This document shows positions 19,833 to 26,184 of a DNA stretch of 47,310 nt, one piece after another. Source of the DNA: Hyphomicrobiales bacterium (GTDB lineage Bacteria > Pseudomonadota > Alphaproteobacteria > Rhizobiales > Beijerinckiaceae); contig RXIY01000074.1 of the NCBI GenBank assembly GCA_003963405.1, positions 1-47,310 on the forward strand. Direction: 5' to 3'. Each line of letters opens with the position of its first letter. Positions within the stretch are counted from its first letter, which is position 1. The notes beneath the pieces are model-generated. The model was not told where the DNA came from. It worked only from the letters and a program-made list of their open reading frames with translations, and did not search any database. Position numbers and translations under genes: made by a program.

Positions 19833-20017
19833 ATGATGGATGAGGAAAAACAGCAGACGACGCCTGTCAGGGAGGCCGCCTCTCTTTCCGACGTCGAGCG
19901 TCGCGAGGCGCAAAAAAAATTGGCCGTTACGCAGCCTATGCGGCTCCCTTGATGGTCGGCCTCTTGAAGGCGGACGCGGCGCGCGCGGGCATTCCTGTGG
20001 CGTCTGGCGATACATAG
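19833..20017 (+). pseudogene. Candidate precursor peptide 2, frame broken at an A8 run
   Basis: Start ATG at 19833 with GGAG 8 bases upstream. In the written frame it stops at 19952 after 39 codons. Adding one base at the run of eight A (19912-19919) restores a 61-residue peptide ending at TAG 20017, whose residues 18-54 match peptide 1 almost position by position and which also ends with ARA plus a nine-residue tail, GIPVASGDT. Both halves are well conserved, so the lesion is recent, a sequencing error, or bypassed by slippage on poly-A. Listed as pseudogene because the reading frame is interrupted as given. Confidence 0.6.
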
Positions 20018-20232
20018 CAGCGTATGTGAAAGGTGCTCGAGCCGGTATGGGCTCGTTTCCGAGTGCAGGACCGAGCGTGCAGTCGGTTTGGGACGTCGGT
20101 CGCAGTATATCGGGCTGGCGACGTTCGCGCGCCTTCCCTGCGGAATCGCTCCCTGACCACTGATCACGCGAACAGGGCGGAAAGGGTGCGATGGCGCTTT
20201 TTTGAGCCTAGACGCCCCGTCGGCGATTCCAG

Positions 20233-21420
20233 ATGAACATGCGCAGTCGCTCGATCGAATCCTGGTTCCTGGACGATCACCTGTTGATCGCCTCGCTCGA
20301 AGACCGTGCGCTCAGACTATACAACGCGACTGCCGCGGGCTTGTGGCTCCTCTTGTCGGAAGGCCCCCAGAGTCGCTCAGAACTCGCTGACCGTTATGCG
20401 AGCCTGTTTGGGATCGACAGCGCCAGAGCAGACCGCGATGTCGAGGCGCTCCTCTCGGAATGGGAAGAGATCAAAATCATCACGGGTCGGGCGGAGGGCC
20501 GAATAAGGCCCGCGACAGAAAGCTCTCCGGTCGAAACGGTTTCCCGTCGCCATCCGTCCGACGTTCCCGATCGGACAAAGATATTTTCGAAGGACTTTCA
20601 ACTTCAGAATACAGCCTTTCGGGTCGAGGTCAGCAAATCCGACGGCATGGACACGCCGTTGGAGGCGACGCGGCTCGTTGCGATGCTCGCGGGCTTTCCG
20701 GCGGCTCGCGACGAGCCATCCACGACGTTCGAGGCAATCTTTGGAAGCGCGTCCGTTTATGTCAATGAAGGAAACGGCTCGATTTCAGCCTGGAGCGACA
20801 GCATCGGGGCGGTCGCCGCGGTTCTGTCGAAAATATGTGAGACGGCCTATCCCGAGCGGCGGCTTCTCGCCGGGCTGCACGCGGCCTCCGTGGGGCTGGG
20901 CAAGGCGCTGATCCTGCCAGGGGTTTCGGGCGCCGGCAAAAGCACGCTTTCCGCTTATCTCTCCAGCCAGGGATGGCGCTACTTCGGCGACGACGTCATC
21001 GGCGTCGACGACGAGTCGTCCGTGACGCCCTTGCCGACCTCCGCCAATCTGAAGGATGGCAGCTTTTCGATTCTCGCCGACATGCACCCGCGCCTCTCGA
21101 CCCTCGATGCTTTGGCGTTCGGCGCCAAAACAGTGAAATATCTGCCTTTGCCTTGCCAGGTCGACGGACCGGAAGATTTGAAGGTGGCGGGGTTCGTGTT
21201 TCTCAAATACGCGCGAGGGAGCGAAACCGACCTGCAAACGATCGGAACCGTCGAGGCGCTCCAGAGGCTGATCGAAGCGCGCATTTGTCTCAGCAAGGAC
21301 ATCTCGATGAACGGAATGGGCAAATTCGTCGCGATGATCCACGAAACGCCCAAATACGCTTTGGTCTATTCCGATCTTAAAGAGGCCGAGTCATGCCTGA
21401 GGTCGCTCATCCCGATTTGA
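20233..21420 (+). CDS. PqqD-like (RRE) domain fused to HPr-kinase-like protein
   Basis: A 395-residue fusion. Residues about 10-85 look like a PqqD-type winged-helix peptide-recognition domain (LEDRALRLYNATAAGLWLLL, then an acidic helical end). Residues about 120-395 resemble HprK-related kinases: LHAASVGLGKALILPG leading into Walker A GVSGAGKST (230-238) and GDD (252-254). HPr kinases phosphorylate Ser on a protein; related enzymes in peptide clusters phosphorylate a Ser of the peptide. Upstream peptides are the obvious candidate substrates. I recall a TIGRFAM-defined 'HPr-rel-A' system with separate PqqD and kinase proteins; here they seem joined. GC is clearly lower than in flanking genes. 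Confidence 0.75.
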   Translation: MNMRSRSIESWFLDDHLLIASLEDRALRLYNATAAGLWLLLSEGPQSRSELADRYASLFGIDSARADRDVEALLSEWEEIKIITGRAEGRIRPATESSPVETVSRRHPSDVPDRTKIFSKDFQLQNTAFRVEVSKSDGMDTPLEATRLVAMLAGFPAARDEPSTTFEAIFGSASVYVNEGNGSISAWSDSIGAVAAVLSKICETAYPERRLLAGLHAASVGLGKALILPGVSGAGKSTLSAYLSSQGWRYFGDDVIGVDDESSVTPLPTSANLKDGSFSILADMHPRLSTLDALAFGAKTVKYLPLPCQVDGPEDLKVAGFVFLKYARGSETDLQTIGTVEALQRLIEARICLSKDISMNGMGKFVAMIHETPKYALVYSDLKEAESCLRSLIPI

Positions 21421-22484
21421 CGAGGCTCAAATGGCTCGGTCATGCCTTGTCGCCCTATGGAGACAAGGACTGGGTTTGCCGGAACATCTCTCGCGATGAA
21501 CAGGACTGGCGTTTCCTGATCGGCGTCGGCAGCCGGCATTTTGTTCTTCCGGCGCTCCATCGCGCGCTCGTCGCGGAAAAGATGGAAACGGAGCCGCCAG
21601 ACGACGCGCGGGAGGCGCTGGAAGGAGTCTATCTCCTGAATCGGGAGCGCAACCGTGCTCTCCGCGCGCAAATGCTGGAATTGAGTCATTTGCTGAACGG
21701 CCTCGGCGTGGCGCCTGTTTGGCTGAAAGGCGCGACGACGCTCCTGAACGAGGATTGGGCCGCCAGCGCCCGCATGATGGTCGATCTGGACTTCTGGATC
21801 GAGGACGAGCGGGCCTATGACAACATCCTCGCCACCTTCGATCTCGACGGTTACCAAACCTGTGAGGGCGATACCGGGGAAAATCATCTCGAACATCACC
21901 ACTTTGCCCCGAGATACAAGAAGGGGCGGCCTGCCTCGGTCGAGTTCCACAAAAGCCCCTGCGAGTTGAAGTTCCAGGATCTTCTCGACGGCGCACGCGC
22001 AATCGATCGCGTCGAGTGGATCGCGTGGGAGGGGACGGAGATCGGCCAGCTCTGCGCCGTCGACCGGCTGATGAACAGCTACCTTCAATGCATCAGTTTC
22101 CACGCGGACGTGAACAGGCCAGACGACCGCCGCCTGACGGCCGTCGCCCATTTTTCGAAAACGCTCGACTTTCTGGAGAGGTTCGCTGCCTCTCAGACGT
22201 CCACGAAGGATGAGTTTTTCCAACGCCTGCGCGCCGGGCGTCGAATGTCGGACGCACGAAAGTTTTTTTCGATCCTGAAACTCTATTTCGGTCTGGAGGC
22301 CGGCCTCGACGTCGACGCGTCCTTCCTAAAATCGATTGTTTTTGCGACCAGACACCCGAAATTTGTCTATGCGAGGTACATGGCGGGGCATGCCTGGAAA
22401 ACAGTGATCGACGGTCGTCTGGGGCCACCGGGCGCATGGTGGACCAAGATTTACCGGCACGCGCGGAATTTCCACGAACGGTGA
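21393..22484 (+). CDS. Nucleotidyltransferase-family protein of the peptide locus
   Basis: A 363-residue protein of the NTP_transf_5 type (PF14907). The hallmark is LKGATTLL (111-118) followed by ARMMVDLDFWI with the metal-binding DLD at 131-133. The rest is helical with no membrane segment. The gene starts 28 bases before the kinase-fusion stop, so the two are coupled. Family members occur in peptide-maturation and polysaccharide loci, and their reaction is generally undefined; transfer of a nucleotide to a peptide or cofactor is conceivable. It is the last gene of the locus and converges with the YgaP-type gene. Confidence 0.7.
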   Translation: MPEVAHPDLTRLKWLGHALSPYGDKDWVCRNISRDEQDWRFLIGVGSRHFVLPALHRALVAEKMETEPPDDAREALEGVYLLNRERNRALRAQMLELSHLLNGLGVAPVWLKGATTLLNEDWAASARMMVDLDFWIEDERAYDNILATFDLDGYQTCEGDTGENHLEHHHFAPRYKKGRPASVEFHKSPCELKFQDLLDGARAIDRVEWIAWEGTEIGQLCAVDRLMNSYLQCISFHADVNRPDDRRLTAVAHFSKTLDFLERFAASQTSTKDEFFQRLRAGRRMSDARKFFSILKLYFGLEAGLDVDASFLKSIVFATRHPKFVYARYMAGHAWKTVIDGRLGPPGAWWTKIYRHARNFHER

Positions 22485-22624
22485 GGCCAGGCTGGTCGGG
22501 ATCGGCGGCGACATGTTCGTCGGACGCTCTGGGGCGCAAACCGCGACGGTCGCTCGACCGCCACGATTTGACGCATGCGTTTCGGCCAGCTCACGCGCTT
22601 TGGCCCGAGCTGGCCGTTTCAGCC

Positions 22625-22810
22625 TTATCGGCCGAGCGTGTTCATGCCCAGCAGCTTGTAGGCCGGGCAGAAATTGATGAAGGCCGTCGCGAGCGGCACA
22701 AGGCCGATGAGGCCCCACCAGCTTTGCGGACCGATGAAAACAAGACTGAGGAGAAGAACGCCCGCGACGATGCGGATCATCTTGTCTGTCCTGCCGACAT
22801 TGGCTTCCAT
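22625..22810 (-). CDS. YgaP-type (DUF2892) small membrane protein
   Basis: A 61-residue protein with two hydrophobic segments and the family ending FINFCPAYKLLG. This matches the transmembrane module of YgaP (DUF2892), where it is fused to a rhodanese. The Cys before PAY is conserved in the family. The ATG at 22810 follows GGAGGG at 4-6 bases. It stands in the sulfide block, and a second copy lies at 23710. A role in persulfide handling or thiocyanate/sulfur passage is suggested by YgaP only. Confidence 0.8.
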   Translation of the reverse strand: MEANVGRTDKMIRIVAGVLLLSLVFIGPQSWWGLIGLVPLATAFINFCPAYKLLGMNTLGR

Positions 22811-22923
22811 CTTGCCCTCCTCATGATGTGTGCCGATGGGGCGAAAGGTTGCGCCTTCCCGTGCAGGGCTCAAAGGACTTTGTCACAAAAGCGCCTGCGG
22901 CGCGCTGTCGCTTCAGACGCCTT

Positions 22924-23175
22924 CTAGCCCCAAAGATTGCACCAGCCGCGCGCGCTCACCGGCCCCTTGATGACGCCGCAGCCCGACGGCGGCTCGAACC
23001 AGGAGCAATTGGCGCAGCGCTGGCGCCCATTGGGCGACGCGCGATAGGCGGCCGCCGACTGGCTGGTCTTGGCTCGCGCCGGGGCCGCGCCGAAAAACGC
23101 GCCGAGCCCTGAAAAAACAGCCGTCGCGCCAAGGAGCGCGAGGACGCCGCGCCGTCCGTGATCGCTTTTGCGCAT
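22924..23175 (-). CDS. High-potential iron-sulfur protein with Tat signal
   Basis: An 83-residue protein. Twin-Arg signal (GRRGVLALLG, residues 8-17) with cleavage near APARA (residue 35). The mature part has Cys54, Cys57, Cys66 and Cys79, that is C-x2-C-x8-C-x12-C, with WFEPPSG and a final CNLW: the HiPIP signature binding a [4Fe-4S] cluster. Folded export by Tat fits. HiPIPs carry electrons in the periplasm to oxidases or from c-type donors. The start at 23175 has GGGGAGG 5 bases upstream. It diverges from bigR, with a TCTAAT-type motif 60 bases before its start. Confidence 0.88.
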   Translation of the reverse strand: MRKSDHGRRGVLALLGATAVFSGLGAFFGAAPARAKTSQSAAAYRASPNGRQRCANCSWFEPPSGCGVIKGPVSARGWCNLWG

Positions 23176-23234
23176 GAGAACCTCCCCGCCCAAAGCGACG
23201 CCGACCGCCGCGCCGGCGTCTTTAATTCGCTTTG

Positions 23235-23335
23235 TCTAATGTAAGCGCGCCGGCCGCGCCCAAGAATGCGACAAATCGAGCCAGGCAGGCCGGCGGCGCG
23301 CTGCTTGACTTATATATTCGAAAATCATAATTTAG
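23235..23335. promoter_or_regulatory. Divergent HiPIP/bigR control region
   Basis: Two TCTAATTTAGA-like sites lie here: TCTAATGTAAG (23235-23245) nearer the HiPIP gene, and TCATAATTTAG (23325-23335) 6 bases before the bigR start. TTATATATTCGAAAATCATA between them is strongly AT-rich for this genome. Autoregulation by BigR over the second site is likely by analogy with BigR/SqrR. The GC-rich part between holds nothing I recognise. Confidence 0.5.
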
Positions 23336-23340
23336 CGGTC

Positions 23341-23694
23341 ATGAATATGCGTCTCGCCGAACTCGCGCCCAAAGCCGCCGAGGCTGAGAGCTTCCTCAAG
23401 GCCCTCGCCAACCGGCACCGGCTGATGGTGCTGTGCGAATTGCACAAGGGCGAGCATTCGGTCACCCGTCTGCAGGAGGCGGTGGGGCTGAGCCAATCCT
23501 CGCTCTCCCAGCATCTGGCGCGGCTGCGGGAGGACAAGCTCGTCAAGACGCGGCGCGAATCCCAGACGATCTATTATTCCCTCGCCAATGAGAACGTCTC
23601 GCGGATCATCGGCCTCCTCTACGAGCTCTTCTGCGCAGGCGAATGCGACGCGCCGCCGCAAAGGAAGCCGCGCGCGGCGGTCGCCAAAGGCTGA
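23341..23694 (+). CDS. bigR: BigR/SqrR-type persulfide-sensing ArsR regulator
   Basis: A 117-residue ArsR-family winged-helix repressor. The recognition helix region is QEAVGLSQSSLSQHLARL (45-62). Cys32 (VLCEL) and Cys98 (ELFC) are 66 residues apart, exactly the spacing of the two redox Cys in Xylella BigR and Rhodobacter SqrR, which form a persulfide-derived bridge and release DNA; Cys102 is extra. There is no metal-site motif. It heads a rightward set (membrane protein, Crp/Fnr) leading to sqr. Targets are probably its own promoter, sqr, the HiPIP gene and the Blh-TauE pair. Confidence 0.9.
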   Translation: MNMRLAELAPKAAEAESFLKALANRHRLMVLCELHKGEHSVTRLQEAVGLSQSSLSQHLARLREDKLVKTRRESQTIYYSLANENVSRIIGLLYELFCAGECDAPPQRKPRAAVAKG

Positions 23695-23709
23695 ACAAGG
23701 AAAATCCAC

Positions 23710-23910
23710 ATGAGCATCGATCAGATTGTCATGGCTTTCGCGGGCGCGATGGTGCTGCTCAGCGTGACGCTGGCGCATTTCGTCTCTCCCTGGTGGCTGC
23801 TGCTTGCCGTCTTCGTCGGCCTCAACATGTTTCAGGCAGCCTTTACAGGGCTTTGTCCTTTGGCGATGATGCTGAAGCGTTTCGGCGTCCGGCCGGGCGC
23901 AGCTTTCTAA
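23710..23910 (+). CDS. YgaP-type (DUF2892) small membrane protein, second copy
   Basis: A 66-residue protein with two hydrophobic helices and FTGLCPLAMMLKRFG near the end, the Cys-Pro signature of the DUF2892 module. It lies 15 bases after bigR with AAGGAAA before the ATG and 10 bases before the Crp/Fnr gene, so the three are one unit. It differs clearly from the copy at 22625 and is not a recent duplicate. Confidence 0.8.
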   Translation: MSIDQIVMAFAGAMVLLSVTLAHFVSPWWLLLAVFVGLNMFQAAFTGLCPLAMMLKRFGVRPGAAF

Positions 23911-23920
23911 ACGGGCTTCG

Positions 23921-24595
23921 ATGGGCTTCATGCCGGATTGGATCGAGGATATTCCCCTCCTTAGCCGGCTGGACGAGCCGGCGAAGGGGCAGCTGCGCGA
24001 GGCGGCGATCCGCAAGCAGATTCCGCGCGGCGCGGTCCTGTTTCGTCCCGGCGATCAGTGCGTGCATTTCCCGCTGATCGCCGCCGGCACGGTGCGGGTC
24101 CAGCGCGTGACCGAATCGGGGCGGGAAATCGTCCTCTACCGGGTCTCGAACAACGAGACCTGCATCCTCACCACGGCCTCGCTGCTCTCCGACGACGCCT
24201 ATTCGGCGGAGGGAATCGCCGAGACCGACGTGACCGCCTATATCGTCCCGTCCGAGCGTTTCGCCGCGCTGATGAACATGTCGGCGCCGTTCCGCGCCCT
24301 CGTCTTCGACGGCTATTCCAAACGCATCGCCACGCTGATGTCGCGCATCGAGGAAATCGTCTGCACGCGCATCAATGTACGTCTGGCGGAGCGCCTGCTG
24401 GCGCTCAAGGGCGCAGACAACCGCATCAACGTCACCCAGCAGGCGCTCGCCGCCGATCTCGGCACGGCGCGCGAAGTGGTGGGCCGCACGCTCAAGAGTT
24501 TCGAGCGTTCGGGCTGGGTCAGATTGTCGCGGGGCGGCACCGAAATCACCGACGCCAGGGCTTTGCGCGCCCTCTGCGACGCCGAGCGTGACTAA
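23921..24595 (+). CDS. Crp/Fnr-family regulator
   Basis: A 224-residue regulator with an N-terminal cyclic-nucleotide-binding-like beta-roll (RGAVLFRPGD..., 36-110), a long dimer helix and a C-terminal HTH (VTQQALAADLGTAREVVGRTLKSF, 171-194 in two parts). Cys47, Cys81, Cys148 and Cys219 are present, but not the N-terminal Cys cluster that binds FeS in Fnr. It might sense redox or persulfide through Cys. It sits between bigR and sqr and probably controls the sqr-cyd operon. An ATG at 23930 is an alternative start; neither has a clear ribosome site. Confidence 0.85.
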   Translation: MGFMPDWIEDIPLLSRLDEPAKGQLREAAIRKQIPRGAVLFRPGDQCVHFPLIAAGTVRVQRVTESGREIVLYRVSNNETCILTTASLLSDDAYSAEGIAETDVTAYIVPSERFAALMNMSAPFRALVFDGYSKRIATLMSRIEEIVCTRINVRLAERLLALKGADNRINVTQQALAADLGTAREVVGRTLKSFERSGWVRLSRGGTEITDARALRALCDAERD

Positions 24596-24611
24596 GTCGC
24601 AGTTATAATCT

Positions 24612-24622
24612 TCTAATTTAGA
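24612..24622. promoter_or_regulatory. Palindromic TCTAATTTAGA site upstream of sqr
   Basis: Perfect 5-bp arms around one central T, 61 bases before the sqr start and inside an AT-rich stretch (24603-24639) in a GC-rich genome. It is the best copy of a motif also seen at 15357, 15372, 23235 and 23325. It is the proposed operator for the persulfide regulator. Confidence 0.55.
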
Positions 24623-24682
24623 TAATTTGAATATATAAGGAGCGTCGCGGCGACGGCAGCGGCTCCTGGGAGGAATATCCGA

Positions 24683-25963
24683 ATGGCTCATATTGTAATT
24701 CTCGGCGCCGGCATTGGCGGCGTGGCGGCGGCGATCGAAGTGCGCGACGGGCTGAAGAAAGAGCATAAAGTCACCGTCGTGTCGGATCTGCCGAACTTCC
24801 AGTTCACGCCCTCCAATCCCTGGCTCGCGGTCAACTGGCGCAAACCCGATGAGCTGAAGGTGCCGCTCGCGCCTGTCTTCAAGAAGAAGAACATCGGTTT
24901 CACCGATGTGGGCGCGAAGAAGGTGCATCCGGCGGAAAACCGCATCGAGCTCAACAATGGCGAGAGCCTCGCCTACGACTATCTGGTGATCGCGACGGGG
25001 CCCAAGCTCGCCTTCAGTGAAATTCCGGGGCTGGGGCCGCATGGCGGACACACTCATTCGATCTGCACCTTGCAGCATGCCGAGGTCGCCTCCAAGGCCT
25101 GGGACGACTTCTGCAAGGATCCGGGCCCCATCGTGATCGGCGCGGCGCCGGCGGTCTCCTGCTTTGGCCCGGCCTATGAATACGCCATGATCGTCTCGAC
25201 CGATCTGCGCCGACGCGGCATCCGCCACAAGGTGCCGATGACCTTCGTCACCGCCGAGCCCTATATCGGCCATCTGGGCCTTGGCGGCGTGGGCGACACC
25301 AAGGGAATGCTCGAATCGGCCTTCCGCGACCGCGACATCAAATGGATCACCAACGCCAGGACGACCGCCGTCGAGCCGGGCGTGCTGAAATGCGACGAAC
25401 TCAACGAGGACGGCTCGGTGAAGAAGGCGCATGAGCTGCCGTTCAAATTCGCGATGATGATGCCGGCCTTCACGGGCATTGACGCGCTGATGGGAATAGA
25501 GGGCCTCGTCAATCCGCGCGGCTTCGTGCTCATCGACAAGAACCAGCGCAACCCGAACTTCCCGAATGTGTTCGGCGTCGGGGTCTGCGTGGCGATACCG
25601 CCCGCCGAACCGACCCCGGTGCCGACCGGCATGCCGAAGACGGGCTATATGATCGAATCCATGGTGACGGCGACCGCACACAACATCGCGGCGCTGATCA
25701 ACGGCAAGGAAGCCAAGGAAGAAGGCACCTGGAACGCGGTCTGTCTCGCCGACTTCGGCGACCGCGGCGTCGCCTTCGTCGCGCAGCCGCAGATCCCGCC
25801 GCGCAACGTCAACTGGTCGAGCGAAGGGCGCTGGGTGCATCTCGCCAAGGTCGCCTATGAGAAATACTTCCTGCGCAAGGTGCGCAAGGGCCAGAGCGAG
25901 CCGGTCTATGAGCGTTACATCATGAAGCTTCTCGGCATCGAGCGGCTGCGCAACGCGCTCTAG
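24683..25963 (+). CDS. sqr: Sulfide:quinone oxidoreductase
   Basis: A 426-residue FAD enzyme oxidising sulfide to polysulfide/persulfide and reducing membrane quinone. The Rossmann motif GAGIGG is at 8-13, and VIATGP follows at 102-107. The three redox Cys are Cys128 (SIC), Cys160 (AVSCFGP) and Cys354 (AVCLADFGD); the first two share numbering with the Acidithiobacillus type I enzyme as I recall it. The C-terminal part has the family's amphipathic helices. An AGGAG-like site precedes the ATG. It leads a tight run of genes ending with a rhodanese at 34030. Confidence 0.95.
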   Translation: MAHIVILGAGIGGVAAAIEVRDGLKKEHKVTVVSDLPNFQFTPSNPWLAVNWRKPDELKVPLAPVFKKKNIGFTDVGAKKVHPAENRIELNNGESLAYDYLVIATGPKLAFSEIPGLGPHGGHTHSICTLQHAEVASKAWDDFCKDPGPIVIGAAPAVSCFGPAYEYAMIVSTDLRRRGIRHKVPMTFVTAEPYIGHLGLGGVGDTKGMLESAFRDRDIKWITNARTTAVEPGVLKCDELNEDGSVKKAHELPFKFAMMMPAFTGIDALMGIEGLVNPRGFVLIDKNQRNPNFPNVFGVGVCVAIPPAEPTPVPTGMPKTGYMIESMVTATAHNIAALINGKEAKEEGTWNAVCLADFGDRGVAFVAQPQIPPRNVNWSSEGRWVHLAKVAYEKYFLRKVRKGQSEPVYERYIMKLLGIERLRNAL

Positions 25964-26003
25964 CAAGCGCCGGCGCCGGGCTCTTTTGGAGGTTTTGAAT
26001 CAG

Positions 26004-26165
26004 ATGGCGCGAAGAAGGCTGAGACGGGAGCTCGCGGCGGCGATCTTCTTCAAGATCGCGGCGATCTTCCTGCTCTGGTTCTGGTTCTTCGGCCCGGCGC
26101 AACGCGTGCATGTCACGCCGGCGGACATGGCCGCGGCCCTCGCCCGGGGGCCGCAGCCGCATTAA
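26004..26165 (+). CDS. cydP: CydP-like small subunit of the bd oxidase
   Basis: A 53-residue protein: basic N-terminus (RRRLRRELAAAI), one hydrophobic helix (FFKIAAIFLLWFWFFG) and a short polar tail. It matches the small CydP proteins encoded before cydA in many proteobacteria. GGAGG lies about 11 bases before the ATG. It is 40 bases after sqr and 19 before cydA. Function in assembly or stability of the oxidase is inferred from position. Confidence 0.75.
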   Translation: MARRRLRRELAAAIFFKIAAIFLLWFWFFGPAQRVHVTPADMAAALARGPQPH

Positions 26166-26184
26166 GCATTCGAAAGCGAGCCTC

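Noticed and set aside
19463-20167. Minus-strand open frame across both peptide genes with internal repeats
   Set aside because: Its repeats are just the antisense reading of the two paralogous peptides, and the plus-strand frames have proper ribosome sites and conserved protein-level similarity.
19501-22484. Reading the locus as a lasso-peptide cluster (tail GIPVASGDT starts with Gly and has Asp at position 8)
   Set aside because: No asparagine-synthetase-like cyclase or leader protease is present, the tail is too short to thread a ring, and the tail of peptide 1 starts with Asp rather than Gly.
23341-23694. Metal-sensing ArsR repressor
   Set aside because: The only conserved Cys pair has BigR/SqrR spacing, there is no metal-binding CxC motif, and the neighbours are sulfide genes rather than metal pumps.
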